Positions 47,829 through 57,480 of a stretch of DNA of 64,000 nucleotides are shown here, in pieces; position 1 is the first letter of the stretch; each line of letters begins with the position of its first letter. Source of the stretch: CAVSRC01 sp963830205 (GTDB taxonomy: Bacteria > Pseudomonadota > Alphaproteobacteria > Rhizobiales > Kaistiaceae); the NCBI GenBank assembly GCA_963830205.1, contig CAWHLP010000013.1, positions 92,689 through 156,688 of the forward strand, given 5' to 3'. The position numbers and the translations under genes are program-made. The notes under the pieces were generated by a model. It did not search any database and was not told the origin of the DNA. It saw only the letters and a program-made list of their open reading frames with translations.

Positions 47829-47926
47829 GCCCTCACCCTGAGGTGGCTGCCGAAGGCAGCTCTCGAAGGGCGAGGGCGGCTCGCTCATCCTTCGAGGCCC
47901 GGTTTCGCGGGTTTCCTCAGGATGAG
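47829..47926. repeat. Dispersed palindromic repeat (CTCATCCT...AGGATGAG)
   Basis: Two adjoining hairpins: one around GCTGCC-GAA-GGCAGC (about 47846-47860) flanked by CTCACCCT and GGGCGAGG, and one with arms CTCATCCT (47884-47891) and AGGATGAG (47919-47926). This sequence type is common between genes in Bradyrhizobium, Mesorhizobium and relatives. It separates the convergent NlpC/P60 and LysR genes. Confidence 0.6.
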
Positions 47927-47958
47927 GATGGGAATGCAGGCACCGCGCCGCGATCCGC

Positions 47959-48847
47959 CTACGCGTCCAGCTCCGCCAGCATCCACTCCCGGAAGGCCCT
48001 GATCTTCGGCACATTGCGGCGCCCCTCCGGATAGCACAGCCAATAGGATCGGCCTTCTTCCTTGGCCGCGCCGAAAGGCTGCATGAGCAGGCCGCTCTCG
48101 ACTTCCGCGGTGTAGAAGGCCGGGGTGAGGATCGCCACGCCCTGTCCGCCAATCGCCGCACGCGCTTCCAGGTGCTGGTCGCCCATATGCGTGATCGGCC
48201 GCCCGACCGCGGTGTAGTCGTCGATGCCGTTGGCGGCGAACCAGGCCGGCCACCAGGGATCGTCGGCGGCGATGAGCGGGAGCTTAAGCAGGTCGGCGGG
48301 CTGCCCGAGCGCACCCAGCTTGGCGGCGAGCTTGGGGCTCAGCATTGGCGCAAAATCCACCCCGATCAGGTGGTGCGCGACAAGGCCTGGCCAATCTCCG
48401 TCGCCGCTGCGGATCGCCGCGTCGACGTCGTCGCGGGTGAAATCAGCGACCTCGCGCGTGGCCGGTGATGCGCACGGCGATCTCCGGATGCTTGAGCTGG
48501 AAGCCGCCGATGCGCGGCGCCAGCCAGTGGGCGGCAAAGGTCGGCACGATGCTCAGCGACAGAACGCCGCCGGTATCCTTGCGGGCCGCCGCGAAAGCCG
48601 TGGCGAGCCTTTCCAGCGCCTCGCTCGTTGCCGGCGCCAGCAGCCGTCCGGTCTGCGTCAGCTCCACGGCGCGCGCCAGGCGCAGGAAGAGCGGCGCGCC
48701 GACGCGCTCCTCCAGAACTCTGATCTGGTAGCTGACCGCGGCCTGGGTCATGCCGAGTTCTTCTGCCGCGCGCGTGAAGCTCAGGTGCCGCGCCGCCGCC
48801 TCGAACACACGGATGGCGGCAAGCGGTGGCAGGTCACGCTGGCTCAT
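47959..48847 (-). CDS. LysR-family regulator (GcvA-like), one frameshift
   Basis: About 295 residues. The N-terminal helix-turn-helix (LPPLAAIRVFEAAARHLSFT, AAEELGMTQAAVSYQIRVLE) starts at ATG 48847. A one-base shift near 48460, just after AVRITGHAR, leads to EVADFTRDDVDAAIRSGDGDWPGL and the rest of the effector domain to 47959. It resembles GcvA-type regulators. It is divergent from the DUF1127-like gene across 120 bases, which may be its target. Confidence 0.8.
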
Positions 48848-48967
48848 CCATCGAATCTCCTTATGCGTCCTAATTCAGCTTTGATTGGATCGGCCCGCCA
48901 TTCTCGCCTATCTCTCGCCTGCCGATAAGCAAAAACCTTTGCAAATTCAAAGAACGAGATAATCGAG

Positions 48968-49199
48968 ATGTCCGCCGTATCAGAGTGCGGGGGCCGCCGG
49001 TGGCGCCTGCTTCGCATCAGGGAGATTTTTGCTTGGCTCGCCCGGTCGGACGCGCGGCCGAGCGCGGGTGATCAGCCTCGATCCGGCTGTCACGCCCACC
49101 TACCTTCTGCGCGATGTCGGCCTGCTCGATGGGCATGGGCCGTCGCTGCGCCGCCCCGAGCGGCTGCCGCTCGGCGCCCCGTTCGATCCCTATCGCTGA
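48968..49199 (+). CDS. DUF1127-like small protein, one frameshift
   Basis: From ATG 48968 (MSAVSECGGRRWRLLRIREIF AWLAR) one frame runs to about 49060; a one-base shift gives VISLDPAVTPTYLLRDVGLLDG and PERLPLGAPFDPYR to TGA 49197-49199, about 76 residues in all. The LRDVGL motif and basic N-terminus match DUF1127 proteins, some of which bind RNA or affect phosphate metabolism in alphaproteobacteria. Its stop abuts the restored ghrA stop on the other strand. It is divergent from the LysR gene. Confidence 0.6.
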
Positions 49200-50148
49200 T
49201 CAGTACCCCGCCTTGCGGTCGACAGGTGGTCCAGCGGCCCGCCCGCCTCGAAGTCTGCGATCTGCTTCAGCAGGCCGGGGATCAGCGCCGCCGCCGTGCT
49301 CGCCGCGGCCGCGTGCGGCGTGATCACCACGGTGTCCATGCCCCACAGCGGGCTTGCCGCGTCGAGCGGCTCGGTCTCGAACACGTCGAGGCTGGCGCCG
49401 CCAAGGATGCCGCGTTCCAGCGCCGCGACGATGTCGGCCTCGACCTGCACGCCGCCGCGCCCGGCATTGATCAGCACCGGCATGCCGCGTTGGCCGTCAT
49501 GGGCGAGCCTTTCGAACAGCGGCAGGGAGAGCATGCCGCGCGTCTCATGGGTGAGCGGCAGCAGGCAGACCAGGATGTCGGTGCGCTTGAGGAAGGCATC
49601 GAGCCCCTGCGTCGCCGGCGAAGCTCTCGACCCCGGGCAGCGACGATCCCCGCCGGCTCCAGCCGGCGACGCGGAAGCCGAGGCCGGCCAGCGCCGTCGC
49701 CGAAGCCTTGCCGAGCACGCCCATCCCCATGATGCCGACGCGCACATCGTGCGCCGCCGGCTGCGACCGCTCCCTCCACACCCGTTCGCGCTGCTGCCGG
49801 TCGTAGAGCCGCTGCCGGCGATGGTGGATGAGCACCTGCAGCACCACCCATTCGACCATGCGTTCGGTCAGGTCGGGGTCGACCACGCGCACGATCGGCA
49901 CGTCGGGCAGGTCGTTCCGGAAGATCAGGTGATCGACGCCGGCGCCCAGCGAGAAGATCGCCTTGAGGTTCGGCAGATCGGCGAGCGCCCCCGGTGCCGG
50001 CTTCCACGCCAGCGCATAGGCGATGCTCGCCCGGTCCGGCACGTCGGGCGCGACGAAGACCCGACGCTCCGGGTCGCCGGCCTTGACCGCATCGACCCAG
50101 GGCGTCGGGTCCCAGCCGGAGATGGCGAACAGGATCGCGGCTTGTCAT
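49200..50148 (-). CDS. ghrA: Glyoxylate/hydroxypyruvate reductase A (D-2-hydroxyacid dehydrogenase), several frameshifts
   Basis: About 315 residues reducing glyoxylate and hydroxypyruvate with NADPH. The segments AILFAISGWDPTPWVDA, LKAIFSLGAGVDHLI, VRVGIMGMGVLGKASA (NADP motif), ILVCLLPLTHETRGML, LINAGRGGVQVEADI and VITPHAAAAS occur in order but in different frames. Shifts fall near 50138, 49617 and 49215. The last restores VDRKAGY and the stop at 49200, the normal GhrA ending. It lies downstream of yejF in the same direction. Confidence 0.75.
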
Positions 50149-50165
50149 GCGTCGCTGACGCAGTG

Positions 50166-50226
50166 GCCAAGATCTCCTCCCTTGAGGCGGAGGTCGAAAT
50201 CGGCATGGCCGATTTCGGGAGGGGGT
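50166..50226. repeat. Palindromic repeat between yejF and ghrA
   Basis: A perfect 10-bp stem CGAAATCGGC/GCCGATTTCG (50195-50204/50208-50217) around ATG, flanked by CTCCTCCC and GGGAGGGG, a member of the CCTCCCC family. Confidence 0.65.
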
Positions 50227-50230
50227 GGAG

Positions 50231-51893
50231 TCACAGACAGCGACGAAGAGCGTTAGCATGCTTACTCTGCGCCACCACGCCTTCCGGCGCCGTCTCGATG
50301 TCGAAGGCGGCGGCCATCAGCGCCCGCGTATAGTCGGTCCTGGGACTGTCGAACACGTGCGCCGCATGGCCCTGTTCGACCACCACGCCGTTGCGCATCA
50401 CCATGATGTCGTTGGCGAGCGCCCGCACGACCTTGAGGTCGTGGCTGATGAACAGATAGGCGAGGTCGTGCCGCCGCTGCAGCTCGCGCAGCAGGTCGAC
50501 CACCTGCGCCTGCACGCTCATGTCGAGCGCCGAGGTCGGCTCGTCGAGCATGACGAAGTCCGGCTCCAGCACCATGGCGCGGGCGACCGCGATGCGCTGG
50601 CGCTGGCCGCCGGAGAATTCGTGCGGGTAGCGGTTGCGCGTCGCCGCATCGAGCCCGACTTCCTCCAGCGCCGCGGCCACGCGCCTGTCGCGCTCGCCCG
50701 GCGAAAGCTGTCGGCTCATGGACCTTCAGTCCCTCGCCGACGATGTCGCCGATCGACATGCGCGGGCTGAGCGAGCCATAGGGGTCCTGGAAGACGATCT
50801 GCATGGCGCGCCTCAGCGGCCGCATCTGCTTGAAGTTGCGCCCGTCGATGCCCTGGCCGAGGAAGGCGATACGCCCCTCCGACGAGATCAGCCGCATCAG
50901 CGCCAGGCCGAGCGTCGTCTTGCCGGAGCCGCTCTCGCCGACCACGCCCAGCGTCTGCCCGCGCCGCACCGTCACGTCGATGCCGTCCACCGCCTTGATG
51001 TGACCGACGGTCTTGCGCAGGAAGCCGCGCCTGATCGGGAACCACACCTTGAGCTTGTCGGCCTCCATCACCACCGGCGCGCCGGCGTCCGGCTTGGGCG
51101 GGTCGCCCTTGGGCTCGGCCGCGAGCAGATGGCGGGTATAGGCGTGCTGCGGGTTGGTGAAGATGTCTTCCGTGCGTCCCTGCTCGACGATGTGGCCGCC
51201 GGTCATCACGCACACTTTGCTGGCGAAGCGCCTGACGATGCCGAGGTCGTGGGTGATGAACAGCATCGCCATGCCGGTCTGCTTCTGCAGGTCGGCGAGG
51301 AGCTTGAGGATCTGCGCCTGCACGGTCACGTCGAGCGCCGTCGTCGGCTCGTCGGCGATCAGGAGGTCCGGCTCGTTGGCGAGCGCCATGGCGATCATCA
51401 CGCGCTGGCGCTGCCCGCCGGAGAGCTGGTGCGGATAGGCGCAAAGCCGGCTCTCGGCGTCGCGGATGCCGACCTGCTCGAGCAGTTCCAGCGTGTGTGC
51501 CCGCGCCGCGGTCTCGGAGAGGCCGCGATGCACCTTCATCACCTCGCTCACCTGGCGCTCGATGGTGTGCAGCGGGTTGAGCGAGGTCATCGGCTCCTGG
51601 AAGATGATGCCGATCTCGCCGCCGCGCACCGCGCGCAGCTCCTTGTCGTCGGCGGTGAGCAGGTCCTTGCCCTTGAAATGGATCGCGCCCGCCGGATGGA
51701 CCGCCGAGCCCGGCAAGAGGCGCATCACCGAGAGCGCCGTCACCGACTTGCCCGAGCCGCTCTCGCCGACCAGCGCCATGGTCTCGCCCTTGGCGATGTC
51801 GAAGCTGGCGCCTTCGACGGCCATGGTCGTGGTGCCGCCTTGGCGGAAGGCGACGCCGAGATTGCTGACCGCGAGGAGGGGTTCGCCGCTCAC
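50231..51893 (-). CDS. yejF: Peptide ABC transporter double ATPase YejF, one frameshift
   Basis: About 553 residues with two ABC domains of the Dpp/Opp type. Domain one has GESGSGKSVT, LSGGQRQRVMIA and LLIADEPTTALDV. Domain two has GESGSGKTTL and, after a one-base shift near 50710, FSGGQRQRIAVARAM and FVMLDEPTSALDM. GTG 51893 overlaps the upstream stop by 4 bases (GTGA). It energises YejB/YejE for uptake of oligopeptides (in E. coli also microcin C). Confidence 0.85.
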
Positions 51894-52221
51894 AGCCCCG
51901 TCCCCGATCGTTCGCACTTTCCCCCGGTCTGCACCATCTTCGCGTCGAAATAGTCGAAGCAGCGGGCGAAATCGCCGAGCTGGTTCACCCACATGGTCAC
52001 CACCGCCTGGCGCCCGTCCGGCCACGACATGGTCGACAGCGCGAGGAACTTCCAGCCGTCGCGGGCGAGCGACGCCGAGGAGGCTTCCTGATCGAAGCCC
52101 CAGATGCCGTAGCCGTCCTGGGTCTTGCCGGCGCTCTCGCGGTCGTCGGCGGCCAGCGCCGGCGCGGCGGCAAGCAGGGTCAGGACGGCGAAGGCGAGAG
52201 GAGGCGCGGCGCCAGCGTCAT
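51890..52221 (-). CDS. Small exported protein of unknown function, frameshifted in the signal peptide
   Basis: About 109 residues. ATG 52221 begins MTLAPRLL; after a shift near 52195 the frame reads LAFAVLTLLAAAPALAADD, completing a signal peptide, then GYGIWGFDQEASSASLARDG, ALSTMSWPDGRQAVVTMWVN and a Cys pair (ARCFDY, GKCERSG). I do not recognise the family. Its stop overlaps the yejF start by 4 bases, so it belongs to the yej operon. It may be a periplasmic accessory; that is inference from position only. Confidence 0.5.
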
Positions 52222-52670
52222 GACACAGCTCTTCCAGGATGCCGGAGAGTTGTGGCGGCTCGGCGCGACGACCTGCATTCCTTGCGGCACGCTGCGGAAT
52301 CGTGGTCCCGTGTCACCAGATATCGACAGCCTGCCAGGACCGCAGTCGCAAGGTGTATGGCGTCGGGCAGCTTCAGCGGGGCATAAGGCCGCAACTTGGC
52401 GGTCTCATAAATCACCTCGCGGCTCACGGGGCGAAGATCGATGAAGCCACTCCAAACGATCAGGTCGATATAGCTGCGCTGCAGGTCGGCCGGCCTGGTT
52501 CTGCCGCGACTGGGTGCGAGAACTTCGGCCAGGGTCAATTCGCTCGTTACCAATGCGCCGGGTTTGGCGCGGCCTGCATCGAATAGAGCTTTCGCCGGAG
52601 CCGAAAGCGACTCTTCGCCTTCGAGAGCGTCGATGAAGACATTCGTGTCGAGATAGGCGATCCCAGGCAC
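52218..52670 (-). CDS. vapC: VapC-like PIN-domain toxin
   Basis: 150 residues as read from GTG 52670. The PIN acidic residues are visible: YLDTNVFID, then the mid-protein Glu in SELTLAEVLA, then LPDAIHLATA and VTRDHD. VapC toxins are ribonucleases, often cutting tRNA or rRNA. The last 25 residues look out of frame; a shift near 52290 gives RSVPQGMQVVAPS, typical of PIN C-termini. It lies between yejE and the rest of the yej operon, just after a VapB-like gene. Confidence 0.75.
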   Translation of the reverse strand: MPGIAYLDTNVFIDALEGEESLSAPAKALFDAGRAKPGALVTSELTLAEVLAPSRGRTRPADLQRSYIDLIVWSGFIDLRPVSREVIYETAKLRPYAPLKLPDAIHLATAVLAGCRYLVTRDHDSAACRKECRSSRRAATTLRHPGRAVS

Positions 52671-52673
52671 GCG

Positions 52674-52897
52674 CTAGCTTTCCCATCCCTGGCGGGATTG
52701 CGAATTTCCGCATCGATCTCCTCGGCCGAACGAAACGGCGGCCGCCGCGCCGCAAAGATTCTTCCAGCGTCATGACCTTGTGCGGCGGAGCCTCAGCGGA
52801 TTCGACGGTGACGGTGACGCTGGTGCCCGGATCGATCCCCTCGCGCAAGTCGCTCGGCAGCTTCGATGCGGGATAGTTTGGCGGGTGATCTGTTCAT
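52674..52897 (-). CDS. vapB: VapB-like antitoxin, frameshifted
   Basis: About 74 residues from ATG 52897 (MNRSPAKLSRIEAA...). Later segments lie in other frames: LPSDLREGIDPGTSVTVTVE, APPHKVMTLEE, then ARRPPFRSAEEIDAEIRNPA, ending at TAG 52674-52676. The T-V-T-V strand pattern and acidic C-terminal helix fit antitoxins paired with PIN toxins. It ends just before the vapC GTG. At least two single-base shifts are needed, so confidence is limited. Confidence 0.5.
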
Positions 52898-52920
52898 GGT
52901 CGGTTTGTCGGCAGCGATCC

Positions 52921-54107
52921 TCATGCAAATGTCTTCCGTGGGTCGAATGCGTCGCGCACCGCCTCGCCGACGAAGATCAGAGCGACAGCATCAGCGAGAT
53001 GACGATGAAGCCGGTGAGGCCAAGCCACGGCGCGTGGATGTTGTCCTTGCCCTGGGCCAGCAGTTCGCCCAGCGACGGCGAGCCCGGCGGCAGGCCGAAG
53101 CCGAGGAAGTCGAGCGAGGTCAGCGTGGTGATCGAGCCGTTGAGGATGAAGGGCAGGAAGGTCAGCGTCGCCACCATGGCGTTGGGCAGGAGGTGGCGGA
53201 ACATGATGGTGAGATTGCCGACGCCGAGCGCCCGCGCCGCGTTGACGTATTCGAAGTTGCGCCCGCGCAGGAACTCCGCGCGCACCACGCCGACCAGCGA
53301 CACCCACGAGAACAGCAGCAATATGCCGAGCAGCACCCAGAAGCTCGGCGCGATCACCGACGAGATGATCAGGAGCAGATAGAGCGCCGGGATCGACGTC
53401 CATATCTCGATGAAGCGCTGGAAGCCGAGGTCGATCCAGCCGCCGAAATAGCCCTGCACGGCGCCGGCCATCACCCCGATGATCGACGAGATGATGGCCA
53501 GCGTCAGCCCGAACTCGACCGAGATGCGGAAGCCGTAGATGAGCCGCGCCACCACGTCGCGGGCCTGGTCGTCGGTGCCCAGCCAGTTCCAGTTGCCGAT
53601 GGTGCAGTTCTCGTCCTTGACGCCGTCGGGATAGGCCGAACAGCGCTGCTCCAGCGACATCGTCCACCATGGCGGCGCCGGCGCCGGCGTCGGGATCTCG
53701 TTGTTGACCGTGCCGTAGGAGTAGCGGATCGGCGGCCACACCATCCAGCCGTTGCTGGCGATCTCCTTCTGCACGAACGGATCGCGGTAGTCGGTGGTCG
53801 CCAGGAACCCGCCGAACTTCGATTCCGGATAGTTGACCAGCACCGGGAAGAGCATCTCGCCCTTGTATGAGACGAGGAGCGGCCGGTCGTTGGCGATGAG
53901 GTTGGCGGCGAGCGACAGGCCGAACAGGACGAGGAAGATCCACAACGACCAGTAGCCGCGCTTGTTGCGCTTGAAGTTCGCAAGCCGGCGACGGTTGATC
54001 GGCGACAGCGTCAACAGCCGCTTCGGCGGCGGCTGCTCCTCGCCGGGCAGCGGCTCGATGGTCTCGTAGCCGGCCTTCTCCAGCCTGTGTTCGAGCTTGG
54101 TGTCCAA
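52921..54107 (-). CDS. yejE: Peptide ABC transporter permease YejE, one frameshift near the end
   Basis: About 395-residue inner-membrane permease (DppC/YejE type). The long N-terminal extension (KAGYETIEPLPGEEQPPPKR) and INRRRLANFKRNKRGYWSLW are typical of YejE, and the EAA loop appears in EYVNAARALGVGNLTIMFRHLLPNA. A one-base shift near 52982 adds LIFVGEAVRDAFDPRKTF, the standard C-terminus. It starts with TTG 54107 directly after the yejB stop. Confidence 0.87.
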
Positions 54108-55221
54108 TCACACCTCGCGCGTTTCGAAATCGATCCTGGGATCGATCCAGGTGTAGGTCAGGTCGGAGATCAGGTTCACCGCCAGGCCCATCAGCGAGAA
54201 GATGTAGAGCGAGGCGAAGACCACCGGGTAATCGCGGTTGAGCACCGACTCGAAGGACAAGAGCCCGAGCCCGTCGAGCGAGAAGATCGTCTCGATCAGC
54301 AGCGAGCCGGTGAAGAAGGCGCTGATGAAGGCGCCGGGGAAGCCGGCGATGACGATCAGCATGGCGTTGCGGAAGACGTGGCCGTAGAGCACCTGGCGCT
54401 CGGTCAGGCCCTTGGCCCGCGCCGTCATCACGTATTGCTTGCGGATCTCGTCGAGGAACGAGTTCTTGGTCAGCAGCGTCGTGGTGGCGAAGGCGGAGAG
54501 CGCCATCGCGGTCAGCGGCAGCGCCAGATGCCAGAAATAGTCGAGGATCCTCTCCGGCCAGGGCAGGCTCGCCCAGTAGTCGGAGGTCAGCCCGCGCAGC
54601 GGGAACAGGTCGAGGAAGGAGCCGCCGGCGAACAGGATGATCAGCAGGATGGCGAACAGGAAGCCGGGGATGGCGTAGCCGACCACGATCACCGCGCTCG
54701 TCCAGATGTCGAAGCGCGAGCCGTCCTTGACCGCCTTGCGGATGCCGAGCGGGATCGAGATGGCGTAGGACAAGAGCGTCATCCACAGGCCGAGCGAGAT
54801 CGACACCGGCAGCTTGGAGCCGATCAGCTTGAGCACGCTGATGTCGCGGAAATAGCTCTGGCCGAAGTCGAAGCGGGCATAGTTCCACAGCATCAGGCCG
54901 AAGCGCTCCAGCGGCGGCTTGTCGAAGCCGAACTGCTTCTCCAGCGACTTGATGAATTCCGGGTCGAGCCCCTGGGCGCCGCGGTATTTCGAGGTCACCT
55001 CGTCGCCGGCGCCGCTGCCCTGCTGGTTGCCGGTGCCGGCGAAATCGCCGCCGCCGCCGGTGATGCGCGCGGTCGCCGAGACGTCGGTGCCCTGCAACTG
55101 CGCGATGATGCGCTCGATCGGCCCGCCCGGCGCGAACTGCACCACCGCGAAAGCTGATCGCCATGATGCCGATGATGGTCGGGATGATCAGCAGGATGCG
55201 GCGGAGGATATAGGCGCCCAT
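54108..55221 (-). CDS. yejB: Peptide ABC transporter permease YejB, one frameshift near the start
   Basis: About 370-residue inner-membrane permease (DppB/YejB type). The first helix MGAYILRRILLIIPTIIGIM starts at ATG 55221; a one-base shift near 55148 joins it to VQFAPGGPIERIIAQLQG. The EAA loop is in QYVMTARAKGLTERQVLYGHVFRNA, and the end is TYTWIDPRIDFETREV. Its stop is immediately followed by the yejE TTG. Confidence 0.87.
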
Positions 55222-55601
55222 CGCTCAGCCTCCGCCGCTTTGCCGCGGCCGCTGCCACGGGTTCCAATCCCTCCCCGCGAGGGGAGGGGGGACCGCGCGC
55301 AGCGCGGTGGGTGGGGCGGCATTGCGGCGGCCCCAAGCCTCTCCCCCCTTGCGGGGGAGAAGGCGGAGCTTACGCAGCGCGGAGCGCGGCGCTGGCGCAG
55401 CCAGAGGGGGGTGATGCCACGGCCGCTGCCACGGGTTCCAATCCCTCCCCGCGAGGGGAGGGGGGACCGCGCGCAGCGCGGTGGGTGGGGCGGTGTCGCC
55501 GGAACGACCCCACCCGTCTCCTCGCTTCGCTCGGAGCCACCCTCCCCGGTCCGGGGAGGGATGGAGTCCAGCCGCGATCGACACAGCGCCCATCGACTTG
55601 C
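55222..55601. repeat. Intergenic region with a 74-bp exact direct repeat of palindromic units
   Basis: Gene-free 380 bases inside the yej operon. An identical 74-base unit, as I read it, occurs at 55246-55319 and 55420-55493. Each contains CCCTCCCC-GCGA-GGGGAGGG and CCGCGC-GCA-GCGCGG hairpins. A further CTCTCCCCC...GGGGGAGA unit lies around 55338-55362 and a CCTCCCCGGTCCGGGGAGG palindrome near 55541-55559. It may stabilise the upstream yejA transcripts. Confidence 0.7.
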
Positions 55602-57480
55602 CTACCCACTATAGCCGATCGCGGACGCCTTGGCCGCGTCGAACCACCAGGTCGTCTCCGGCGTGAAGGCATAATCGGGCTTCTTGTCCGGCCAGCCGAA
55701 GATGTCCCAGTGCGCCACCAGGTGGTCGGCGCGATACCAGCTCGGCATGCCGTATTGTCCGGCGCGCAGCAACCGGTCCACCGCCTTGAGCAGCGTCACC
55801 AGCTCGGCGCGGCTGGTGACCGAGGGAAGCCGGTCGAGCAGGCCGTCGACCGCCTTCGACTTGATGCCGGCATAGTTGTGGGAGCCGGGCTGGTCGGCCG
55901 GCCTTGGAGCCGAAGAACTGGTTGAGGCCGTCAAGCGGCGTGGCACCCAGGAGAAACGCCGAGAGGATGGCGTCGAACTCGTAGTCGTTGAGCCGCGCCT
56001 GGTATTGCGCCGAGTCCACCTGGCGGATGGTCGCGGAGACGCCGATGCGCTTGAGGCTGGCCACCCACGGCGTCAGGATCCGCTCGAAAGCGGAGGCGTT
56101 GATCAGAAACTCGAAGTCGAGCGTCTCGCCCTTCGCGTTGACCAGACCGCCGCCCTTCTGTGTCCAGCCGGCCGCCGCCAGGAGGTCGAAGGCCTGCTTC
56201 AGCACGGTGCGGTCGTTGCCCGAGCCGTCGGTCTTCGGCGGCACATAGGCATCCTCGTCGAAGACCGCCTTCGGCAGGTCGGCGCGATAGGGCTCGAGCA
56301 GCTTCAGCTCGTCGGCGCCGGGCTTGCCTTCGGCCATGAAGTCCGAGCTCTGGAAATAGGAGAACTCGCGCGAATAGGCATCGAAGAACAGGTTCTTGTT
56401 CGACCATTCGAAGTCGAAGGCGAGGCCGATCGCCTGACGCACCCGCGGATCGGCGAATTTCGCAAGCCGCGTGTTGAAGAAGAAGAACTGGAACGAGGCC
56501 ACCTTCTCCGCTGGAAACAACGACTTCTTCACCTTGCCCTCGGTCACCGCGGGGAAGGTGTAGCCGGTTGCCCAGGTCAGCGAGGTGAACTCTTCCCGAT
56601 AGGTGATCAGTCCCTTCTGGAAGGCCTGGAAAGCCGACTCGCGCTCCTGGAAGAAATCGATGCGGATGACGTCGAAATTGCCTTGGCCGACATTCACCGG
56701 CAGGTCGGCGCCCCAGTAGTCGGGCACCCGCTCATATTCGATGAAGCGGCCGGCCGAAACCTGACCGACCTTGTAGGCGCCGGAGCCGAGCGGCGCCTCG
56801 AGCGAGGACGAATCGAAGGGGCGGGCCGTGTAGTAGGCCTTGGAGAAGATCGGCAACCCGGCGATGGTGAAGATCGTCTCGCGCGTCTGCTTGCCGTCGA
56901 GCGTCACCGTGACGGTGCGCGCGTCCACCGCTTCCGCCTTCACCATCGGCACGATCACCTGCGAGATGTCCGGGTGGCCCTTCTCCTTGAGCAGATTGAG
57001 CGAGAAGGCGACGTCTTCTGCCGTCAGCGGCGAGCCGTCGTGGAAGCGCGGCCCGTCGCGCAGATGGAAGGTGAAGACGTTGCTGTCGTCGGAGACATCG
57101 ACCGTTTCGGCGATGAGCCCGTAATAGGAGTTCGGCTCGTCCTCGGACCCCGCCATCAGCGTGTCGAAGGTGAGCTCGATGCGCGGCGGTGAGTCGCCCT
57201 TGAGCACGAACGCATTGAGCGTGTTGAAGGTCTGCGTCGACTGGTTGAAGACCCAGTAGGAGGGCTGGAAGTTCATCCGCCCGCCCTTCGGCGCGTCCAC
57301 GTTCACGTAGTCGAAGTGCTTGAAATCAGGCGGGTATTTGAGCTCGCCGAAGACCGAGAGGCCGTGCAGGCCGTGCCTGCCGGCGGCCCAGGCAAACGGC
57401 GGCAGCAGCGGCGCGGCCAGTGCCGCACCGCCGGCGGCGAGCACGCCGCGGCGGGTGAGGCCGCCCGCAGCGCGCCTCAC
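55602..57480 (-). CDS. yejA: Family 5 peptide-binding periplasmic protein (YejA paralogue 2), one frameshift
   Basis: About 625 residues. GTG 57480 overlaps the upstream yejA stop by 4 bases. The N-terminus has a twin-arginine-like signal (LTRRGVLAAGGAALAAP). The SBP_bac_5 domain shows LSVFGELKYPPDFKHFDYVN, HDGSPLTAEDVAFSLN and RVPDYWGADLPVNVGQ. A shift near 55905 continues DQPGSHNYAGIKSKAVDGLL to the stop at 55602. The two tandem YejA paralogues probably widen the peptide range. Confidence 0.87.

Noticed and set aside
55222..55601. CRISPR-like array from repeated units
   Set aside because: Only two identical units, each internally palindromic and continuous, with no regularly spaced unique spacers or cas genes.
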